64,000 nucleotides of DNA from Halobacillus litoralis (GTDB lineage: Bacteria > Bacillota > Bacilli > Bacillales > Halobacillaceae), in NCBI RefSeq assembly GCF_020171725.1, contig NZ_JAIVAJ010000006.1:62001-126000 (forward strand), given 5' to 3'. Under the pieces are notes generated by a model that was given only the letters and a program-made list of their open reading frames with translations, was not told where the DNA came from and did no database searches. Below are positions 58,541-64,000 of the stretch, piece after piece; the first letter of the stretch is position 1; the number at the start of each line of letters is the position of its first letter. The translations under genes were made by a program, and so were the position numbers.

Positions 58541-60487
58541 ATGAAAAGATTGGGTTGGATTTTAGTATTGGTTTTGGGAATAACAGGGACAGTGTTGCCG
58601 CTGATGCCTACGCAAGCTGCCACAGCGAACAGTGTTGTGATCAGCGAGGTAGCATGGATGGGGACAGGTTCGAGTTATAATGATGAATGGATGGAGCTCC
58701 ACAATACAACTTCAAGTGATATCTCAATAGAAGGCTGGACGTTGAATGCAGAGGACGGAACGCCTTCCATTACGTTATCGGGCACGATTCCAGCCGGAGG
58801 TTATTATCTTTTAGAAAGAACCGACGACACGACCTTGCCTGGAATGGAAGCGGACCTTGTGTACGCTGGCTCATTAAGTAATTCTGGCGAACATTTGAAA
58901 CTTGTTCAAGGCACCCAAGTCATCGACTCCGTTGACGCGTGGTATGCAGGTGATAACGAAACAAAGGCGACGATGGAACGAATGGATGTTGAAGGTGCAG
59001 GAACTTCAAGTTCAAGTTGGGCGACTTCAACGAATACATATACAGGTGGCTTTGGCACACCTTCCACTAGTGCCATCAGTCAAGTAGATGGATGTTCGGA
59101 AACGACCGAGCAGCTGAACCAAGTAGAAAATGGTCCAGGAAGTATCAATGTATATTTCAATAAGTGTGCATATGGGGAATATGCGACGAGTGGCAATACG
59201 GCGAATTTCAATGTGAATTTGGAGGATCGTCTGATTCACCGCATTCAAAACGCAACGACTTCCATTGATCTTGCCACTTACGAAATCAACCTTCCGGAAA
59301 TCATTGATGCGCTTACGGCTAAAGCAGCGGAAGGAGTCGACGTAAGAGTCATTGCGGATGCGAAAGACGGAAGCGATCCACACTATGCAGAGCGTTATAA
59401 ACTCATGCGTGTATATGTTGAGAAGCTCGTGCGAGGACAGGATCAGATGATAGGAACAGCAGATGACTCAAACGTTTTCTCAGATTCTATTATGTTTGCG
59501 GTTGAGGATTCAACACTCCGTGAACAGTACGGGCTTCCTGCCTCACCAGAAGGAATGAAACAGGTGACGGTGGAAGTAGGGAATGGAACACAAACAGGTT
59601 ATGAGCTGGTCGATGCTGAACAAAAGAGTGCAGGTGCCTACTACTCTCCCGGCAATCAAATGCATAACAAATTTGCTGTGATTGATGGAAAGTGGGTGTT
59701 CACAGGAAGCTGGAACTTTACGGTCACCGGCCTATACGGTACTGAAGAAAATAGACAGAACGATGTGCTTGGAGGGAACACTCAGCATGTCGTTGAAATG
59801 AACTCTACCGACCTAGCCGATGTATTTACAACAGAGTTTAACGAAATGTGGGGAGACAGTGACTTAACACCAGATCCCGTGACGTCGAATTATCATGGAC
59901 GTAAGATCGATAATATACTTCACACGGTTCAAGTTGGAGGTAAGCAAGTGGATATCTATTTCTCAGCCGGTGACGATGCGATTGGTGAAATGACCTCGTT
60001 AGTAAAAAATGAGGCGGATTACAGCACGTACTTCTCGATCTTTGCATGGAGTGACCAAGCGCTTGTCGATGAACTGAAGTACAAGTGGGAAGGCTCTTAT
60101 CAAGATAATCAAGGAAGTTTAACAGGCTTTGATGTGAGAGGGATTTTCGATCAGAGCTTTTGGAATCAGTGGTGGTCGGCATCTGTAGATATGACAGGTC
60201 GGACTGCTAGTCAAACCTCTGAGAATAACCCGAATACCCGCTGGAATAATCCAGCCCCTGTGTATGAGGACCAAGAAGATCGTAAAATGCATGCGAAGAC
60301 GATGCTGATCGATGCGGCACATCCTTCGAGTGATCCGACTGTCATTGTAGAGTCGACGAATTGGAGTAACAATGGTAATGACATCAATGATGAGAACATG
60401 TTATTTATTCACGACTCGGACGTAGCGAACCAGTTCCTACAGGAGTTTTATGCCCGTTATGACGCAGCGGGAGGTATGACTCCTTAA
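58541..60487 (+). CDS. Secreted lamin-tail-domain phospholipase D-like protein
   Basis: A 648-residue secreted protein. Signal peptide 1-28 (GWILVLVLGITGTVLPLMPTQA), an LTD immunoglobulin-like domain (about 32-180; VVISEVAWMGTG, EWMELHNTTS, GWTLNAEDG), and two PLD domains with intact HKD motifs: HNKFAVID...GSWNFT and HAKTMLID...STNWSNNG. GGGAGGG lies before ATG 58541; an ORF start at 58511 lacks a site. The LTD may attach to DNA, envelope or another protein. The pair of HKD motifs could act as a phosphodiesterase on lipid, nucleic acid or a wall polymer; the substrate is unknown. Own terminator. Confidence 0.88.
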   Translation: MKRLGWILVLVLGITGTVLPLMPTQAATANSVVISEVAWMGTGSSYNDEWMELHNTTSSDISIEGWTLNAEDGTPSITLSGTIPAGGYYLLERTDDTTLPGMEADLVYAGSLSNSGEHLKLVQGTQVIDSVDAWYAGDNETKATMERMDVEGAGTSSSSWATSTNTYTGGFGTPSTSAISQVDGCSETTEQLNQVENGPGSINVYFNKCAYGEYATSGNTANFNVNLEDRLIHRIQNATTSIDLATYEINLPEIIDALTAKAAEGVDVRVIADAKDGSDPHYAERYKLMRVYVEKLVRGQDQMIGTADDSNVFSDSIMFAVEDSTLREQYGLPASPEGMKQVTVEVGNGTQTGYELVDAEQKSAGAYYSPGNQMHNKFAVIDGKWVFTGSWNFTVTGLYGTEENRQNDVLGGNTQHVVEMNSTDLADVFTTEFNEMWGDSDLTPDPVTSNYHGRKIDNILHTVQVGGKQVDIYFSAGDDAIGEMTSLVKNEADYSTYFSIFAWSDQALVDELKYKWEGSYQDNQGSLTGFDVRGIFDQSFWNQWWSASVDMTGRTASQTSENNPNTRWNNPAPVYEDQEDRKMHAKTMLIDAAHPSSDPTVIVESTNWSNNGNDINDENMLFIHDSDVANQFLQEFYARYDAAGGMTP

Positions 60488-60513
60488 GCGGAAAAAACGA
60501 ATAATAATAGAGG

Positions 60514-60545
60514 AAAAGGACATGGTTGGGCACCATGTCCTTTTT
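60514..60545 (+). terminator. Terminator of the LTD-PLD gene
   Basis: AAAAGGACATGG-TTGGGCA-CCATGTCCTTTTT; symmetric, so it may also serve the convergent aldo/keto reductase gene. Confidence 0.92.
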
Positions 60546-60550
60546 GCTGT

Positions 60551-61393
60551 TTAAAACTCTTCATAAACGGCCGGGTCCTGATCGTTGATTCGGCCATCAG
60601 GTTTCGATAGTTCATTGATCAATCCCATCTCTGACTCACTGAGTGTGAAGTCGAAAATAGACAAGTTTTCACGCTGACGTTTGGCGGATGAAGATTTCGG
60701 AATCGGGACTGTGCCGAGCTGATAGTGCCAGCGTAGAATAATCTGGGTCACGGATTTCTCATGCTGAGCGGCAATATTCTGAAGTGTTTTGTTTTCCACG
60801 ATATCGCTGATTCGGTAAAGTGGGCTCCATGATTCGGTCTGGATGTTTTTTTCGTGATGATAGGCCCGTTGCTGCTCTTGGTTGAAGTATGGATGTAATT
60901 CGACTTGGTTGATGGTCGGGAGTTCTCCTGTTTCCTGCTCCAGACGATCGATATGCTCTGGGAGGAAGTTCGACGTACCGATCGAGCGGATCAAGCCCCA
61001 TTTTTTCGCATCAACTAAAGCCTGCCAAGCCTCCAGGTACTGATCCTGCTTTGGGTTTGGCCAGTGAACTAAGTACAAATCAAAGTAATCCAGATTTAAT
61101 CGGTACAGGGATTCTTGAATCGCAGTAACAGCTTTCTTGTAGCCATGATAACGCCCCGGAAGCTTTGATGTGACTCGAAGTTCGTGTCGTGGTACCGAAC
61201 TGCGTTGAATCGCCCTGCCGACTGCTCCTTCGTTTTCATAATTGTACGCTGTATCAATCAATCGATAGCCTTCGTCGATTGCGCTGGTTATAGCATGAAT
61301 GCCTTCTGATCCATTCAAAGCATACGTTCCGAATCCGATACTTGGAATCGTCAATCCGTCATGCAGTGTCTTTTCTGGTGTTTCGTTTCCCAT
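60551..61393 (-). CDS. Aldo/keto reductase
   Basis: A 280-residue NADPH-dependent reductase with the catalytic tetrad Asp and Tyr (DTAYNYENE), Lys (VTSKLPG) and His (LVHWPNP), plus GTSNFLPEHIDRL and the cofactor segment PIPKSSSAKRQRENL. AAGGAGG lies eight bases before ATG 61393; the frame is open to 61459. Similar to YvgN/DkgA-type methylglyoxal and 2,5-diketogluconate reductases. Divergent from the next gene, with 60 bases between starts. Confidence 0.92.
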   Translation of the reverse strand: MGNETPEKTLHDGLTIPSIGFGTYALNGSEGIHAITSAIDEGYRLIDTAYNYENEGAVGRAIQRSSVPRHELRVTSKLPGRYHGYKKAVTAIQESLYRLNLDYFDLYLVHWPNPKQDQYLEAWQALVDAKKWGLIRSIGTSNFLPEHIDRLEQETGELPTINQVELHPYFNQEQQRAYHHEKNIQTESWSPLYRISDIVENKTLQNIAAQHEKSVTQIILRWHYQLGTVPIPKSSSAKRQRENLSIFDFTLSESEMGLINELSKPDGRINDQDPAVYEEF

Positions 61394-61453
61394 CCTTCCA
61401 TCCTCCTTCATGAATTCATAATGGTAAAATACCACGATCAGGAAAAAACAAAC

Positions 61454-61957
61454 ATGCACCCCTGTATAAAAGCAGGAGATTATTGGAAGAATAGCTTACT
61501 AGATTATGCTGGTAGGGGTGTGGGGCGTGTGAGGAAGGTTTTCTGTTATTACAAAAAGTCGCGGACGTTATCGAACGGTGCGTCTCCTATTGAGAGAATC
61601 GTGCATCAAGATCATGTCCTGTCGAGCTTCTGTGATTCTCGTGGTTATGAAGTAATGAAACGGTTCAGTGATATCGGCTTTAAAGGGGGGCCGTTACGCC
61701 GAGCTGAGTTAATCGAGATGAGAAATCTCGTGCAGTCGCCGACGTGCAAGGCTGATTTAATGGTGATGTATAGTGTGTTTGCGGTGCGAGGGGACACGCA
61801 GATGAATGAGGACCTTTTCTTGGAGAATATCAAAGCGGTGGGAGAAATCTATTTTCACAAGCAGGATCTCTATATGAATTATGAGCGTCTTTATTTTTTC
61901 TTGAAAGGACCGCGTTATATCAAGGGCTCTTTCCGAGAGCGTTCCGTAAACGAATGA
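61454..61957 (+). CDS. Protein of unknown function, 167 residues
   Basis: A basic, soluble protein beginning MHPCIKAGDYWKNSLLDYAGRGVGRVRKVFCYYKKSR. It shows two parts: a start rich in aromatic and basic residues, and a helical part (PLRRAELIEMRNLVQ ... DLFLENIKAVGEIYFHKQDLYMNYERLYFFLKGPRYIKG). No known motif. ATG 61454 has AGGAA nine bases before it; an ATG at 61421 would add 11 residues but has no site. Own terminator. Codon use is ordinary. Confidence 0.6.
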   Translation: MHPCIKAGDYWKNSLLDYAGRGVGRVRKVFCYYKKSRTLSNGASPIERIVHQDHVLSSFCDSRGYEVMKRFSDIGFKGGPLRRAELIEMRNLVQSPTCKADLMVMYSVFAVRGDTQMNEDLFLENIKAVGEIYFHKQDLYMNYERLYFFLKGPRYIKGSFRERSVNE

Positions 61958-61992
61958 AAACCGCTGACCTAAGTAGGTTCAGCGGTTTTTTC
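61956..61992. terminator. Bidirectional terminator
   Basis: GAAAACCGCTGA-CCTAAGTAGG-TTCAGCGGTTTTTTC between the unknown gene and the convergent brnQ-type gene. Confidence 0.92.
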
Positions 61993-61999
61993 ATTTACG

Positions 62000-63358
62000 T
62001 TATTGATGTTGAAGGGATGGCTGAACATGCCTGTCCCGTATGAGCATTCCAATAACAGCACCCGCTGCAGCAGGAAGAATCCACCCAAGACCGATTTCAT
62101 AAAGCGGGAGATACTCCGTATAAAACGTCAGGACTTGATCAAGCACTGACAGTTTGGCGCCGGGAAGGCTGTCGATCAAGGCGCTGTATCCATCCATGAT
62201 ACTGATGACAAGCGTCAGTCCCATCGAAGCTGTATAAACACTGCGCTTATGTTGGAAAAGCGGTGAGCTCAGCCCAAGCAGGATGAGAACGATTGCCAGC
62301 GGGTATAAAAGCATCAGTACAGGAATGGCGAACTGAATAATGTTCGTCAGACCGAAGTTTGCAATTGTGAACGAGACCGCGCATAACAGAAGCGCGAATT
62401 GTTTATAGCTGACTTTCGGAAACGTCTCGTGGAAAAATTCACTGCATGCTGTAATGAGCCCGATGCTTGTTTTCAAGCAGGCAAGTACAATGATAATCGC
62501 AAGCAGCACAGCTCCAAATGGCCCGAAGTAATACTGAGCCACTTCTGCAAAAATGAGTCCCCCGTTATCAAAGGTCCCAACAGCCTGTACGCTCGAGGCT
62601 CCCATATACGTGATCAATCCGTAAATAAGCATCATCAGACCCATCGCAAACAGTCCGGATTTCCAAGTGGCCTTTGCAATCTCTTTTCGATCCTCAATTC
62701 CCTGTCTCTTAATCGCGTTGATCACAACAATACCGAAAGCTAAGGAAGCGAGCGCATCCATCGTATTGTATCCCTCTGTGAAGCCATTCATAAATGCCAG
62801 ATTCATATAATCTCCACTCGGCTCAGCAAAGCTTCCCATTGGGTTGAAGATCGCGGTCATAATAAGTATAAATAAGAACACGAGAAACGTAGGGGTTAAG
62901 TATTTGCCGACGTAATCCATAATTTTTGCGGGATTCAAAGAAAAATAGTAAACCACAGCAAAAAAGATAAAGCTGAATACCGCGAGCCACAAGCTGATCT
63001 GTCCAGGTGCGATGAACGGCTCGAAGCCTACAACGAACGGGACCGTTGCCGTTCTGGGAATCGCAAAAAATGGCCCTATGGTTAAATACAGGGCAAGCGA
63101 GAACGTGATCCCGAACACAGGGTGGACACGACTGGCTAAATCGCGCAGCCCATTACTTCCCGACAATCCAATGGCCAAAATACCTAAGAACGGAAGGCCG
63201 ATTGCGGTTACGAGAAAACCGATCAATGCCGGCCAGAAGTTCGTTCCTGCCATCTGTCCAAGCTGGATGGGGAAAATTAAGTTACCTGCTCCGAAGAACA
63301 TGCCGAACAGCATGGTGCCGATCAGAGCATACGTTGAAAATGAAATCTTCTTCTTCAT
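62000..63358 (-). CDS. brnQ: Branched-chain amino acid:cation symporter (LIVCS family)
   Basis: A 452-residue transporter with 12 predicted helices. The opening ALIGTMLFGMFFGAGNLIFPIQLGQMAG is the family signature; RTATVPFVVGFEPF and GYNTMDALASLAFGIVVINAI follow. It takes up Leu, Ile and Val with Na+ or H+. ATG 63358 is eight bases after AAAGGAG; the open frame to 63436 is not coding. BraB/BrnQ paralogues cannot be told apart here. Confidence 0.94.
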   Translation of the reverse strand: MKKKISFSTYALIGTMLFGMFFGAGNLIFPIQLGQMAGTNFWPALIGFLVTAIGLPFLGILAIGLSGSNGLRDLASRVHPVFGITFSLALYLTIGPFFAIPRTATVPFVVGFEPFIAPGQISLWLAVFSFIFFAVVYYFSLNPAKIMDYVGKYLTPTFLVFLFILIMTAIFNPMGSFAEPSGDYMNLAFMNGFTEGYNTMDALASLAFGIVVINAIKRQGIEDRKEIAKATWKSGLFAMGLMMLIYGLITYMGASSVQAVGTFDNGGLIFAEVAQYYFGPFGAVLLAIIIVLACLKTSIGLITACSEFFHETFPKVSYKQFALLLCAVSFTIANFGLTNIIQFAIPVLMLLYPLAIVLILLGLSSPLFQHKRSVYTASMGLTLVISIMDGYSALIDSLPGAKLSVLDQVLTFYTEYLPLYEIGLGWILPAAAGAVIGMLIRDRHVQPSLQHQ

Positions 63359-63544
63359 ACATTCTTCTCCTTTTGTCATGTAAAGCGTTGTAGTGGCAAT
63401 GAGAATAATCATACCAGTGATAAAGGAGATGGACAATACCGTGATGGGATGATTTGTAGAAAAAGGGTGAGGTAGGGAAGAGGGGGATGAGCTTTGGGGA
63501 GGGAACGCGGCATTCCTTTCTCATAAATCATGCCCTCAATGTCC

Positions 63545-63580
63545 ATAAAAAAGAGAGTGCCTGATATTTCAGACACTCTC
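63545..63580 (-). terminator. Terminator of the PTS permease gene
   Basis: On the minus strand GAGAGTGTCTGA-AATA-TCAGGCACTCTC is followed by TTTTTT; 12 bases after the stop. Confidence 0.93.
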
Positions 63581-63592
63581 CTGATTCCATTA

Positions 63593-64000
63593 TTATGCTG
63601 CGTTTTCTGGTGTTTCGTCCTGGCCTCTTCTCTTCCATACGATACCGAATAGACCGGCAAGAATGACAACGATCAGTCCGATGGAAACAAGGTTGGATTG
63701 TACAAGTGAAATGACATAGCCGAGTACAATTCCGACTACTCCGAAGTCTGCATCTCCGAACGTCGTTCCTTCAAATCCAAGAGACCCAAGGACTGGTAGA
63801 AGCATAGCTGGAAGGAAGCTGATCAGCACACCGTTGGCCATAGAACCGAGTACGGCTCCGCGTCGTCCACCGGTTGCGTTACCGAATACACCGGCTGCTG
63901 CTCCTGTGAAGAAGTGTGGCACAAGTCCTGGTACGATAACCTTCAGTCCGAATAGTGGTAGTAAGAACATGCTCAACAGTCCTGCAATAAAGCTGCAAAG
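63593..64000 (-). CDS. ulaA: PTS ascorbate-type EIIC (UlaA/SgaT), C-terminal fragment
   Basis: The last ~135 residues of a polytopic PTS permease; the gene continues past the window end without an upstream stop. [47 protein letters not shown] is the conserved part of the ascorbate/galactitol IIC superfamily, UlaA branch. Three helices are visible and the tail is charged ([14 protein letters not shown]). It would carry L-ascorbate or another sugar acid with a UlaB/UlaC-type pair, which is not visible here. Confidence 0.9.
   Translation of the reverse strand, partial: LCSFIAGLLSMFLLPLFGLKVIVPGLVPHFFTGAAAGVFGNATGGRRGAVLGSMANGVLISFLPAMLLPVLGSLGFEGTTFGDADFGVVGIVLGYVISLVQSNLVSIGLIVVILAGLFGIVWKRRGQDETPENAA

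Overview
The window looks like a chromosomal segment of a moderately halophilic, low-to-mid GC Gram-positive of the Bacillaceae (Halobacillus / Thalassobacillus / Pontibacillus type). This is inferred from strong AGGAGG-type ribosome binding sites, many acidic proteins, ComA-, YwjA- and YdaKM-like proteins, a NaChBac-type sodium channel, and Fur, CcpA and GlpP-type control signals. No rRNA, tRNA, prophage or CRISPR array was seen.

Left part (1-14.2 kb). The end of a ComP/ComA-like two-component pair is followed by an exopolysaccharide locus. A secreted tandem TIM-barrel protein on the minus strand diverges from a nine-gene plus-strand operon: membrane-anchored clan-A glycoside hydrolase, HEAT-repeat membrane protein, processive GT2 synthase, a receiver protein with Glu at the phospho-acceptor site, a UDP-HexNAc 6-dehydrogenase (WbpA type), a second-type glmS, a 55-aa small protein, a GlmU lacking its acetyltransferase half, and a third copy of the TIM-barrel domain. 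Together they suggest UDP-GlcNAc supply, its oxidation to UDP-GlcNAcA, and a secreted uronic-acid polymer.

Middle part (14.2-35.5 kb). It begins with a 52-bp tandem array and an SDR. Two ECF sigma modules then lie head to head: one with an anti-sigma-like membrane protein and an ABC exporter, the other with a zinc anti-sigma factor and a membrane protein. After an SDR, a cold-shock gene and a hydrolase fused to membrane helices comes a second, compact polysaccharide operon (ydaK-, ydaM-, ydaJ-, ydaL-like; no ydaN). kduD, a voltage-gated sodium channel that seems to start at ATT, a lactonase and a REP-associated transposase (RAYT) follow. About 17 copies of a short palindromic repeat (TGAAACA...GAACCGTCCCC) are scattered from 14 to 36 kb, several flanking the RAYT.

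Right part (35.5-64 kb). glpF-glpK and dhaKLM form a glycerol / dihydroxyacetone block with a GlpP-type leader and a cre site. Next come two interleaved tandem-repeat families, an abg-like cluster (AbgT transporter, regulator, three M20 hydrolases) with a shared candidate operator, a chemoreceptor, a Fur-boxed ABC exporter, a CNNM/CorC-type transporter, glcD-glcF, DoxX, a secreted LTD-phospholipase D protein, an aldo/keto reductase, BrnQ, and the end of a UlaA-type PTS permease.
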